This document shows positions 21,467 to 38,000 of a stretch of DNA of 64,000 nucleotides, piece by piece (within the stretch, counting starts at the first letter, position 1; each line of letters opens with the position of its first letter). Under the pieces are notes generated by a model. It was not told where the DNA came from, made no database searches, and saw nothing but the letters and a program-made list of their open reading frames with translations. Both the position numbers and the translations under genes were made by a program. This DNA comes from PoT sp049331405 (GTDB taxonomy: Bacteria > Planctomycetota > Planctomycetia > Isosphaerales > Isosphaeraceae), in NCBI RefSeq assembly GCF_049331405.1, contig NZ_CP186274.1:992001-1056000 (forward strand), written 5' to 3'.

Positions 21467-24400
21467 TCACTTCGACTTGAGCGACTCGAGGTAGCTCAGG
21501 AGCGAGGCGAACTCGGGGACGGTCAAGGGGTCGACGAGGCCGAGGGGCATGACGGAGGTCTCCGTCTTGCCGCGCTCCTCGATCTCCTTCTTGGGGAGGA
21601 CGGTGACGACGCCGGCCGAGTTGCGGAACTCGACCTCGTCGCCCGACTCGCGGACGACGAAGCCCTCGTGGACCTGGCCGCTCGTGGTGGCGAACTTCTG
21701 GGTCTCGAACCCCTGCGCGATCTTGGCGCTCGGCTTGAGGATCGACTCGGTCAACTCGGCCCGGTTGTAGCGGGCGGTGATGCCGACGAGTGAGGGCCCT
21801 TTGAGGGCCTCGGTCTGCGAGACGGTGTGGCAGCCGATGCAGCCTTGACGCTCGAAGAGGCGGGCGCCGACCTTGGGGTCGCCGGCCTCCTTCTGGATCT
21901 TCGCGACGACCTCATCGAACGGGAGTTTCGAGATCGGCTCGCCCTCGGAGGCGGAGACGTCGAGCTTCAATTCGCGGGCAGCTTCCTCGGCCGCCGAGCG
22001 GATCTCGGGGGAGCCGTCGTGGAGCCTCGCGCGGACCTGGAAGGCGTAGCGTGGGGCCTGGGTGCGGGCGACGGCGTGGAGGAGCCGGGGGACGATCTCG
22101 GGGCGGGACCAGGCGGCCTCGATCGCGGCGGAGGCCTTCTGTCGGGCGTCGCCGTTGGCACGGTCGTTGCGCCCGACCTGGATCAGGGCCTCGAGCCCGA
22201 GGAGGCTCCGCGAGGCGTCGGGGTCGTCTGCCAGCTTGATGAAGTCCTGGACGTGGCCGGCGAGGCGGGGGTCATTGAGGATGTCGCGCAGGGCGTCGGC
22301 GAGGTCGTTATGAGGCTCCTTCTGCGCGACGATCGCCGCCAGGGCGGGGAGGGCCGCCTCGAAGGCTCCGGCTTCTTTCAGGTGGCGATGGAGCCCGCGC
22401 AGGGCCTCAGCCTTGAGGGCGGGTTCGTCGCGATCGGAGGAAGCCACGGTGCCGAGGAACCTGATCGCCTCGGCCGACGGCGGGCGGCGGCGGGGGAGCA
22501 GTTCGACGAGGGTACGCCTGAGGGCCGGCGTGCTCTCGGCCAGGTGGATCGCCTGGGTGGTCGTCTCGTCGAAGTCGATCCGGTGGCGGATCATCTCGGA
22601 GATCAGCCAGGACGAAGTTTCGGGACCGCCTTGCTTCAACGCGTCGCGCAGAGTCGATGCGATCTTCTCGCTCTGATCCCAGGTCACCGGGTTGTAATAA
22701 GGACCGGTGGTGTCGGGCCGGGTGGTCCACCAATCGCCCTTCCAGTCGGCCTCCTTGAAGTAGAGGCGGCAGAGGGCCTTGAGGGTTGCCCGGCGGACCT
22801 GTTCATCGCTGGATGACTTGAGGTGCTCGATCAGGCCGTCGACCGTGGGGGTGTCGTGCAGGGACTGGAGCACGCGGACGGCGCCCGGGATCAATTTGGG
22901 CGTGGCGGGGTCGAGGGCCTTGAGGCAGACGTCGGTCGCCTTCAAGGCCACGAGCGCATTGACCGCCGCGTGCGCGACGAGAGGGTCGGCGTCGTCCGTC
23001 AGGGGGAGGATGGCCGCGGCGGTGCCGTGTTCATCGAGTCGGCCGAGGAGGACGGCGGCCTGGAGCCTGACGCGAGGGTTGGGGTCGGCCAGGGCCGTGA
23101 TGAATCGCTGGAGTAGTGGATGGGTCTTCCCGTCGACCGGCACGAGGTTGTTTCGAAGGATGTGGGCCCGGCTATCGAAGGCCCGGAGCGCGAATTCGCG
23201 GAGGTCGTCTCGTTCCAGGCACAGGGCAAGTTCGTGCTGGACCGGACGGTTGGTGTGGAGTTGGGCGAGCGTGAAAATCGCGGCCACTCTGGATGCCAGC
23301 GGTCGGTCGGAGTTGATCAGCTTAACGAGAGGATTGATGTAGATGCTGTCGTTGTTTCTACCGGACAACGGGATGGCTTCTGCGCGGTGACAGATCGTGC
23401 GTGAGGCGGCGAGTCGAACGGTATCGCTGGGGGATTCGAGGAGTCGAATCAACTCTTCCAACTTGGCTTTCTTGAGGTCGGGGAATGGTGCAACAACCGC
23501 TCCCGGATAGGTCACGCGGATCACGTAGCCGACGTCGGGCTTGTCATAGGTGAATCCGCCGTCGCGCCAGCTCGCGACGTAGAGGCGAGACTGGGCGTCC
23601 ACGTCCATATCGGTGGGGCGGGGCAGTTCCAGAAAGGGCTCCTGCCCGGCCTCGAAGCCGGCTCCCTTGGGGGTCAAGGGGTGGCGGAAGACACCGCTGC
23701 GGCCCCATTCGCAGGTATAGAGCGAGTCATTGTAGCCGGGAGGCAAGCCCGGTTCCTGGACGTAGAGCGAGCCCGTGGGGGAGCCGCCGCCGTAGTCGGC
23801 CAGCGGGGCGACGATCTCGTCGCTGAAACGCGTGAAGAGTGTGGGATAGCCGTAGTGGCCCGTCGGGATGATGTGGCTGAGTCGGACGTCCCAGCCGCCG
23901 CCGTCGTTGGTGTTGTCCCTCGTGAAGAGGTTCATATAAGGGTCGATGGCCACGTCATAGATATTGCGCTGGCCTCGGGAATAGATTTCGAGGTGCGATC
24001 CGTTCGGCTGGACTCGGACGATGCCGCCGCCGCGAAGCTGGGAAGTCGAGCCGTCCTTACCCTCGGCCTTGACGAAGCCATAATCGCCGACGGCCACATA
24101 GATCCAGCCGTCGATCCCCATGCGGATCCCATTCGTCGTATGGTCGGCACCGCGGAATTTGAGATCGAAGCCGAGTCCCTTGACCAGGACCTCGGAGCTG
24201 TCCGAGACGCCGTCGCGATCCTTGTCGTAGAAGGCGGTGAGTAGCGGCGGGTGGAGGACGTAGGCGACTACGCCATTGGCAATATGCGTATCCTCGACGA
24301 TGATCCCGCGCGGGCTGTCCATCTTGGCGAAGTCGGTGAAGCGGTCGGCCTTGCCGTCGCCGTCGGTGTCGACGCAGCGGACGACCCGGCCTCGGCCAGG

Positions 24401-25807
24401 CTTGGCGTCGAGGGAGCCGTTCTCGTCGATGCCAACGTAGACCTCGCCGGTCGGCGTGGCGGCGAGGCAGGTCGGGTAGCTGACGTCGGGCGGGGCGGCG
24501 AAGAGCGTGACCTGGAACCCCTCGGGGGCCTTGATCCCGGCGAGGAGCCCCTTGCCGCCGATCGACCTCGGCCGCGTCGAGGCCCCCGCGCCGACGGGGG
24601 CGGGGACCATGTTGGTGCCGAGGACCTCGAACTCGAAGAAGCTGCCCCAGTGGCCGTCCTCGAGGCCCGTCAGCGTCATCCGGACGTATCGCACGCCGCG
24701 GGCGAGGAACTTGTGCGTGCGCTCCTGGTCGCGCTCGGTCGACTTCGACTGGTCGGAGAGGAGGATCCAGGTCTTGCCGTCCTCCGAGCCCTCGACTTTG
24801 TAGCGATAGCCGGCGTCCTCATGCTCCCAGGTGATCTTGCAGCCGGTCAGGTCCTCGGGCTTGCCGAGGTCCACCTGCCACCAGTAGCCGGCCGAGTTAT
24901 CCGGGGCGCACCAGCGGGTGTCGGGGTTTCCGTCGTTGCCGGCTCCGGGGCCCTTCTCGTCGTCCTGCGAGGCCGAGGCCGTCGCCGGCTTCTTGAGCGC
25001 GAGGTTCTCGGGGACGAGGGGGCGATCCGCCTGCGTCTCGGCCGGCTTAAGGTGGGCGTCGTCGAGCTTGCCGACAGACCAAAGGAGGCCTCGGGTCATA
25101 TAATTGAGGAAGACCGGGTCAGACATCTCGACGTTGTTATGCCCGATCGTGGTGCCGAAGACGCGACCCTTGCCGTAGGTGTTGGTCCAGATGCAGACCT
25201 CGTCCTTCTTCGTGTCGCGGCTGCGGGCGTGGGCCAGCGGGGTGGCGGTCTCCCAGATCTTGCTGATGATGTAGAGTTCGCCCGCAGGTGTGTCCCACGA
25301 GTCGCCGAACCCCTTCATGATGGGGTTGTCCTTGGCGAGGTTCACCACCTTGAACGGGTAGCCCGCTCCGTGACCGTGGGAGGTCACGCCGAGGAACTTG
25401 AACCACTCGTCGGTCTTGTCGCGATAGCAGTGCATCGCGCAGTGGATCACGATGGCGGCGAGCCCCTCGCGGTGCGGCTTGATGATGCGCTCGGTCCACT
25501 TGGGGTCGGTGACGCCCGCGAAGCATTCGTTGTGGACGACGACGTCGAACCCCTTGTACCAGTCGTCCTTCTCGTAGAAGGGGATCTTGGTGTCGGTCGT
25601 CGAGCCCCCTTGCTGGATGATCGTCCACTCGACCGGGGCCCGCGCCGAGATCCCCTCGGAGAGGATCTTCTTCTGACGCGTGTAGTCGTGGCAGCATCCC
25701 CCGGTGATCAGGAGGGCGCGGATCGGCTTCACCGGCTCGTCGCCGAGGGCGTGACCCCCGAGCAAGACGGCCGGGACGAGCAGGAGGATGCGAAAGGCTC
25801 TCGACAT
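21467..25807 (-). CDS. Secreted ThuA / discoidin / PVC-type beta-propeller / HEAT / cytochrome c fusion
   Basis: The 1446-residue protein has a signal peptide (about residues 1-23) and a ThuA domain (about 28-260, with ALLITGGCCHDY). A galactose-binding F5/8-type C domain follows (about 275-400), then a PVC-type membrane-bound dehydrogenase beta-propeller (about 435-800) and HEAT-like repeats (about 800-1290). The haem site is CIGCH (Cys1323). Such fusions are characteristic of Planctomycetes and are thought to oxidise sugars or sugar derivatives outside the cytoplasm, passing electrons to the haem. Substrate cannot be read. It is monocistronic with its own terminator. Confidence 0.9.
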   Translation of the reverse strand: MSRAFRILLLVPAVLLGGHALGDEPVKPIRALLITGGCCHDYTRQKKILSEGISARAPVEWTIIQQGGSTTDTKIPFYEKDDWYKGFDVVVHNECFAGVTDPKWTERIIKPHREGLAAIVIHCAMHCYRDKTDEWFKFLGVTSHGHGAGYPFKVVNLAKDNPIMKGFGDSWDTPAGELYIISKIWETATPLAHARSRDTKKDEVCIWTNTYGKGRVFGTTIGHNNVEMSDPVFLNYMTRGLLWSVGKLDDAHLKPAETQADRPLVPENLALKKPATASASQDDEKGPGAGNDGNPDTRWCAPDNSAGYWWQVDLGKPEDLTGCKITWEHEDAGYRYKVEGSEDGKTWILLSDQSKSTERDQERTHKFLARGVRYVRMTLTGLEDGHWGSFFEFEVLGTNMVPAPVGAGASTRPRSIGGKGLLAGIKAPEGFQVTLFAAPPDVSYPTCLAATPTGEVYVGIDENGSLDAKPGRGRVVRCVDTDGDGKADRFTDFAKMDSPRGIIVEDTHIANGVVAYVLHPPLLTAFYDKDRDGVSDSSEVLVKGLGFDLKFRGADHTTNGIRMGIDGWIYVAVGDYGFVKAEGKDGSTSQLRGGGIVRVQPNGSHLEIYSRGQRNIYDVAIDPYMNLFTRDNTNDGGGWDVRLSHIIPTGHYGYPTLFTRFSDEIVAPLADYGGGSPTGSLYVQEPGLPPGYNDSLYTCEWGRSGVFRHPLTPKGAGFEAGQEPFLELPRPTDMDVDAQSRLYVASWRDGGFTYDKPDVGYVIRVTYPGAVVAPFPDLKKAKLEELIRLLESPSDTVRLAASRTICHRAEAIPLSGRNNDSIYINPLVKLINSDRPLASRVAAIFTLAQLHTNRPVQHELALCLERDDLREFALRAFDSRAHILRNNLVPVDGKTHPLLQRFITALADPNPRVRLQAAVLLGRLDEHGTAAAILPLTDDADPLVAHAAVNALVALKATDVCLKALDPATPKLIPGAVRVLQSLHDTPTVDGLIEHLKSSSDEQVRRATLKALCRLYFKEADWKGDWWTTRPDTTGPYYNPVTWDQSEKIASTLRDALKQGGPETSSWLISEMIRHRIDFDETTTQAIHLAESTPALRRTLVELLPRRRPPSAEAIRFLGTVASSDRDEPALKAEALRGLHRHLKEAGAFEAALPALAAIVAQKEPHNDLADALRDILNDPRLAGHVQDFIKLADDPDASRSLLGLEALIQVGRNDRANGDARQKASAAIEAAWSRPEIVPRLLHAVARTQAPRYAFQVRARLHDGSPEIRSAAEEAARELKLDVSASEGEPISKLPFDEVVAKIQKEAGDPKVGARLFERQGCIGCHTVSQTEALKGPSLVGITARYNRAELTESILKPSAKIAQGFETQKFATTSGQVHEGFVVRESGDEVEFRNSAGVVTVLPKKEIEERGKTETSVMPLGLVDPLTVPEFASLLSYLESLKSK

Positions 25808-26098
25808 AGCATGCTTCCAGGAGACGTTGACGCGTGGGTCGCTGAACGGACCCGGGAGTGCGCCTGGCGGTTCCCCTCAAGGTAATGGCTCGAGTCTAGA
25901 AAAACCACCCATCCTCGCCGCCGCCGGGCTCCGAGGGATGCGGGCCTATTTCTGCGACGCATGCGACTTGCCTTGGATGTCGACTCTCCCGGAAGGCGCG
26001 GGCTACCGGCTGCCAGGATCTTGGCACGGCGCAGCGGGTACGCGAAACTGTCGGGACGATCGAAATTGTCTCCGGGTTTTGACGAAGGGGAGCGTCCG

Positions 26099-27220
26099 AT
26101 GAGCCGAGTTATGTTGCGCGCGGCGGTTGCCTCGCTGGTGCTGCTGGGCGGCGCCGGGCTGACCAAGGCCGATCCGCCGGGACTGAAGACCTTGGAGATC
26201 GGGGCCGAGGCCCCCGACTTCAAGCTGCCGGGGGTCGACGGCAAGACGTACACTCTCAAGGATTTCGCCTCGTCCAAGGTCCTGGTGGTCATCTTCACCT
26301 GCAATCACTGCCCGACCGCCCAGGCCTACGAAGGTCGGATCGCCAAGATGGTCACCGACTACAAGGACAAAGGGGTGGCCGTCGTCGCCATCTCGCCCAA
26401 TGACCCTCTCGCCGTCCGGCTCGACGAACTCGGATACTCGGACCTCGACGACTCATTCGAGGCGATGAAGCTCCGGGCCAAGAACTCCAAGTTCGAGTAC
26501 CCGTACCTCTACGACGGCGAGACTCAGGAGACCTCCAAGGCGTATGGCGTCCTGGCGACGCCGCACGTCTTCATCTTCGACCAGGCGAGGAAGCTCCAGT
26601 ACGTCGGCCGGTTCGACGACGCCGAGGTCAAGACGGTGAAGTCGCACGACGCCCGCAACGCCGTCGATGCCCTCCTCGAAGGGAAGCCGGTGCCGGTCGC
26701 GAAGACTCGGGTCTTCGGGTGCTCGACGAAGTGGTCGGACAAGCGGGCGGACGTGAAGACGTCGCTCGCCAAGTGGGACGCCGAGCCCGTCACGATCGAG
26801 TCGCTCGACCTGGACGGCGCCGCCAAGCTCGGGCGCAACGACACCAAGTCGCTCCTGCTCGTCAACCTCTGGGCCACCTGGTGCGGCCCCTGCGTGGCGG
26901 AGCTCGACGAGTTCGTGACGATGAACCGGATGTTCCGCGGCCGGAACTTCCAGCTCGTCTCCATCAGCCTGGACGACCCCGCCCAGGAGGCCGACGCCCT
27001 GAAGGTGCTCAAGCAGCACCATTATTCGGCCAAGAACTACATCCTCCGCACCGACGACCGCGACAAGTTCGCCGAGGCCCTCGACAAAGAATGGCCGGGC
27101 CCGATCCCCTACACGGTGCTGATCGCCCCCGGCGGCAAGGTCCTCTATCGCAAGAGCGGGCCGATCGAGCCGTTCGAGCTGAAGAAGGCCATCGTCGGCT
27201 ACCTGAAGCGCACCTATTGA
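26099..27220 (+). CDS. Secreted double-thioredoxin protein (AhpC/TSA-like plus TlpA-like)
   Basis: The 373-residue protein has a signal peptide (about residues 1-24), a peroxiredoxin/redoxin domain with CNHCP (about residue 67) and a second TlpA-like thioredoxin domain with WATWCGPC (about residue 258). Redoxins of this form act in the periplasm in thiol oxidation/reduction or cytochrome maturation. The start at 26099 was chosen because the signal peptide begins there; an earlier in-frame ATG would add 46 basic residues without a signal. It is divergent from the ThuA-type gene (291 nt between them, no gene). Confidence 0.88.
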   Translation: MSRVMLRAAVASLVLLGGAGLTKADPPGLKTLEIGAEAPDFKLPGVDGKTYTLKDFASSKVLVVIFTCNHCPTAQAYEGRIAKMVTDYKDKGVAVVAISPNDPLAVRLDELGYSDLDDSFEAMKLRAKNSKFEYPYLYDGETQETSKAYGVLATPHVFIFDQARKLQYVGRFDDAEVKTVKSHDARNAVDALLEGKPVPVAKTRVFGCSTKWSDKRADVKTSLAKWDAEPVTIESLDLDGAAKLGRNDTKSLLLVNLWATWCGPCVAELDEFVTMNRMFRGRNFQLVSISLDDPAQEADALKVLKQHHYSAKNYILRTDDRDKFAEALDKEWPGPIPYTVLIAPGGKVLYRKSGPIEPFELKKAIVGYLKRTY

Positions 27221-27582
27221 TCGCGGTGAGTTGAAGTCGCGGGCGGTCCTCGGCCCTCATCCAGGGACGAGGGCCGATCCTTCGTCTTCGAACGGATGAA
27301 GCGGGAGCCGTCGGCGACGATGAATCCCCCCTCGCCGGCCTTGTCGTCGTCGAATTTGCTGATGAGATCGCCGCCGGAGAGCTGGTCGCGCTTGACCTTG
27401 TCGTACCACCAGGGGTGGCGGTTCATCGTGGACGACCGCGTCGACTCCCCCTCGACCCAGATCCAGTCGGCTGGGATCTTCGACGGCGGGGCCGCGTGCA
27501 CTCCAATTGCGGCGATGGCCAGGATCATGGCCGATAAACCGAAAATGCACTGCCTCGGCCTCGACCAGGTCGTGTGCGACAT
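27214..27582 (-). pseudogene. N-terminal remnant of a large secreted protein
   Basis: The frame has a ribosome site (GGGAG), a start, a clear signal peptide (about residues 10-33) and then a conserved-looking block (WIWVEGE, HPWWYDKVKRDQLSGGD) found at the start of large planctomycete carbohydrate-related secreted proteins. After about 90 residues the sequence turns into low-quality coding and ends, overlapping the redoxin stop. The usual proteins of this kind are several hundred residues or more, so the gene is a 5' fragment. Bases 27583-27878 hold no gene. The parent family is only tentatively recognised. Confidence 0.6.
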
Positions 27583-27878
27583 CGGCGGAATCTCCCGTGG
27601 AGAAGGAGAGACAGGACGGACGCCGTGGGCTCGCTCGCGAGCCATTCGACCCCGATCGCGTCGATCTGATTTGCCGTGGGTTGTCCCCAAAAATCTTAGC
27701 GAGGCGTCCGGCCGCGATGCTATGGGCGCGGCGATGCGCAACAAACATCGTCAGATCAGCGTGTCTTCATGTAAATCAAGGCTGGGGGAGTGGAGGCGAA
27801 GTGGGGAGGAAGGGATCGATACGCCGGGCCCGGGCTCGGTAGCTGCGTGAGGGACGCTGTCGCCGTCGGGGGCATTGA

Positions 27879-33751
<5,873 letters not shown>

Positions 33752-35000
33752 GTTCGATTCACTTCATTCCAACCGCGAATCGTTGGAGCTCCGCGATCCA
33801 GTCGACGGACCGCGCCCGAAGTCGTTTCTCCCCCGGAGTGACGGGCGTGACGGCCGTCCCGAGGGGGGCGAGTTTCGATACCGGTAGCCGCGTCGCTACA
33901 TCGGTTGGGATGTCTCAGGGCCGGATCGCCCGAAAACGATGGCAATCAAGGATACGACCTCCCGCCGATTTGCGGAAGGAATTCTTGCCGATATAACACG
34001 ACGAGTTTCGCGTTTTCATTGATATTAGAAGAGTAGCGACGGAGACTTATTTAGGCTGCCGACCGACTGTCCGTTCGGGACCCGGAGGAGTCGGATCGAG
34101 TCGAATGCCCGTGAACAAATCGAGATGTCGATCATCCGCCGAAGGCTGGCAAATGGCGACATCGATGCACGGTCTCGAACCTGGCGATTATGGGGCAACC
34201 TGCCGATTCGACCCTCCTGGCCCTCGTGTCGGCGGTGGAATCAACTCACGCTCGGTTGTAGAAGATCTTACGGTTCGGAATGGCCCGCCCGAGAGTCGGA
34301 AATCCCCGAGATCCAGGGCAATTTCGGGATATCAAGCACCCATGAATCGTTCGAATTCCCGGATGGGCAATCGGTTTCGCGTCCGCAATTAGGGCGTTGC
34401 ACCGACGCAACATAGAGCCCTCGTGCCGCCAGGCACGCTCGCGGACCTTCCTCGGTTCGATACTTGTCGTATGGGGTTAATGAACCCTAGGACGCGAAGT
34501 TGCGTATGTCAAAGAATAAGGTCCAGGAAACCTGGACAGGAGTTTTTACGAATTAATGGTCGGACCACTAGGCGGGCTCCCGTTTTAAGGCATTCACGGA
34601 GGACGGCTCTCGGCCACCCGGCCGGGGCGTCCGCGGGCGGTCGATGCCGACGATCGGGAGTGATCCGGGGACCGCTAAGATCGGCCCTTTCGACGCGGGG
34701 ATGAGAGGCCGACCATTCGGGCTTGAGCCCGGACCGTCGATGGAATGTCTGCGCTTTTGGGTGCAGACCCGGGAGGCTATGCCGGGCTACCTCGTCGCTC
34801 GCAAGGGGGCGTGCATCGACTCCTGGCATTGGTTCGAAATGTCTGCCCCATTTGCTGGATGATTCCCCCCGGGGGGGAGTCCGGTTATAATCAGGGTCGA
34901 TCCATCCTGCCTAGAGCGATAACTCCTCCGGCCATCGCGAGTTGGAGGAGTCGTCCCGCCAAGCCTAGTCTCGCCGTCCGACATGGAAGAGGGTCAGTCA
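33752..35000. other. Gene-free region of 1.25 kb
   Basis: No open frame here has convincing codon use; the short frames around 34105-34860 lack ribosome sites and known motifs. The region has lower GC than its neighbours. A TATAAT box at 34886-34891 lies upstream of the next gene but has a poor -35. A small hairpin (CGTGCC/GGCACG) is near 34430. It may hold promoters for the divergent kinase and PSCyt genes or an unrecognised RNA; I cannot say which. Confidence 0.5.
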
Positions 35001-38000
35001 ATGAAGAGGCGACTTCCAACCTGGATAGTACCGGTGTTGTCGGTCCTCGGCCTGTGGCCCGGGGGCGCGTTCGGCGAGGAGCCGATCGAATATAACCGCG
35101 ATATCAGGCCGATCTTGTCGGAGACCTGCTTCCGCTGTCACGGGCCCGACAGCGCCAGCCGCAAGGCCGACCTCCGCCTCGACAAGCGCGACGCGGCCGT
35201 CGAGTCCAAGGCGATCGTGCCGGGCGACCCGGACGCGAGCGAGCTGATCGCCCGCATCTTCACGCACGAGGCGGACGAGCTGATGCCGCCGCCGGCGATC
35301 AAGAAGGAACTCACCGAGGAGCAGAAGCAACTCCTCAAACGCTGGGTGGCCTCCGGGGCCGAGTACCAGCCGCACTGGTCCCTCGTCGCGCCGAAGAAGC
35401 CGGAGATCCCCGCCGTCAAGAATCAGGCGTGGAGCCGGAACGCGGTCGACCGCTTCATCCTGGCGAAGCTCGAGGCCAACGGCCTCGCCCCGGCGCCCGA
35501 GGCCGACCGCCGCACGCTGGCCAGGCGCCTGAGCCTGGACCTCACCGGGCTGCCCCCCGAGCCCGCGCAGGTCGAGGCCTTCGCCACCGACACCTCGCTC
35601 GACTACTACGAGAAGTATGTCGACTCGCTGATGAAGTCGTCGCGATGGGGAGAGCACCGCGCCCGCTACTGGCTGGACGCCGCCCGCTACGGCGACACGC
35701 ACGGCATCCACATCGACAACTATCGAGAGAACTGGATTTATCGCAACTGGGTGATCGGGGCCTTCAACCGCAACCTGCCGTTCGACAGGTTCACGATCGA
35801 GCAGCTCGCCGGCGACCTGCTCCCGAACGCCACCCTCGACCAGAGGATCGCCTCGGGCTTCAACCGCTGCAACATCACGACGAGCGAAGGCGGCGCGATC
35901 GACGAGGAATACCTCGTGCTCTACACCCGCGACCGCACCGAGACGACCTCGCAGGTCTTCCTCGGTTTGACGGCCGGATGCGCCGTCTGCCACGACCACA
36001 AGTTCGACCCGCTCTCGCAGAAGGAATTCTATGCGATGGCGGCGTTCTTCAATAACACGACCCAGGCCGCGATGGACGGCAACATCAAGGACACGCCGCC
36101 GGTCGTGATGGTCCCGAAGGAAGAAGACCGCCCCCGCTGGGACGCGCTCGGCGGCCTGATCGCCGAGGCTAAGAAGGGGGCCGAGGACCGCAAGAAGGCC
36201 GCGACGGCCGACTTCGACAAGTGGCTCGCCCAGACCGATCCGCATGCGATCGAGGGGACGATCCCCGGCGACGGCCTGAAGCTCCACGCTAGGCTCAGCG
36301 AAGGCTCGGGCGACGCCCTGAACCTCACGGTCGACGGCAAACCCCAGACCGTCGCGCTGGCCTCGGCCGCCTGGGAGCCCGGCTACGTCGGGGCCTCGGC
36401 CTTCAAGGCCCAGACCAGGAGCCTCGCGGAAGTGGCCGAGCCCGGCGACTTCGATAAGGGCCAGCCGTTCTCGTACGGGGCCTGGGTCAAGGTCCCCCGG
36501 CCAGGGATGTCGGGCGCCATCTTCGCGAGGATGGACGACCAGCACGACTTCCGCGGCTGGGACCTCTGGATCCAGGACAACCGGGTCGGCGCCCACATCA
36601 TCCACCGCTGGCCGGACGACGCCCTCAAGGTCGTCGCCAACAAGCAGCAGCTCAAGCCGAACGAGTGGTACCACCTCTTCATCACGTATGACGGCTCGGG
36701 CAAGGCGGCGGGGGTCTCGATCTACATCAACGGCCAGCTCCAGGAAAAGACCGTCGAGGCCGACGCCCTCAAGAGCACGATCGAGACCAAGATCCCCCTC
36801 AAGCTCGCCCAGCGGCATACGTCGTCCAGGCTCGACGACATCTCGCTGGAAGACCTCCGGATCTACGGCAAGGTGCTGCCGGCCCCCGACGTCGACCGCC
36901 TGGCGAAGCTGACGCGGATCTCCTGGCTCCTCGGCAAGGCCGCCGCGCAGCGGGCCGAGCCGGAGAAGGCCGAGCTCTTCCAGTACTGGCTCACGGGCTT
37001 CGACAAGCCCTATGCCGAGGCCAACGCCAAGGTCGCCGCGCTCGAGCAAGAACAGGCCGCGATCAAGACGAAAGCGACCGTCGCCCACGTCATGCAGGAG
37101 AAAGCGGACTCCGCGATGGCGTTCGTCCTGCACCGGGGCGACTACGACAAGCGGCGCGACAAGGTCACGCCCAGCACCCCGGCGGCTCTCCCCGCCATGC
37201 CCGACGACCTGCCGCGCAACCGGCTCGGCTTTGCCCAGTGGCTCCTCCGCCCCGAGAACCCGCTGACCACCCGCGTCACGGTGAACCGGATCTGGCTGGA
37301 AGTCTTCGGCGCCGGGATCGTGCGGACGGCCGGCGACTTCGGCATCACCGGCGAACTCCCCTCGCATCCCGAGCTGCTTGACTGGATGGCCGTCGAGCTC
37401 CGCGAGTCGGGCTGGGACCTGAAGAAGTTCTACAAGATGCTCGTGACCTCGGCGACCTACCGCCAGGCTGCCTTGACGACCCCCGAGAAGCTCGCGAAGG
37501 ACCCCGCGAACAAGCTGCTCTCCCGGGGCCCTCGGTTCCGGATGGACGCCGAGATGGTCCGCGACTACGCCCTCTCGACGAGCGGCCTCCTGGCCGAGAA
37601 GCTCGGCGGGCCGAGCGTGAAGCCGTACCAACCCGACGGAGTCTGGGAGGCCGTCGCGATGATCGGCAGCGACACCCGCGACTATCGCCGCGACAGCGGC
37701 GAGAGCCTCTATCGTCGCAGCCTCTACACGTTCTGGAAACGGAGCGCCCCGCCGGCGTCGATGGACATCTTCAACGCCCCGAGCCGCGAGTCCTGCACCG
37801 TCAGGCGCGAGCGGACGAACACGCCGCTCCAGGCCCTCGTGACCTTGAACGACCCGCAGTTCGTCGAGGCCGCGAGGAACCTGGCGCAGCGGGCCTTGAA
37901 GGAGGGCGGGGCCGCCCCGGCGGGGCCCGTCGAGTACATGGCCAGACGCCTGCTCTCCCGATCGCTCAAGCCCGAAGAGAAGCCGATCGTGGACGCGTCG

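Noticed and set aside
34105..34415. Overlapping plus-strand frames of about 95 residues in the 33752-35000 gap
   Set aside because: No ribosome site, odd composition and no recognisable block; both overlapping frames look equally poor.
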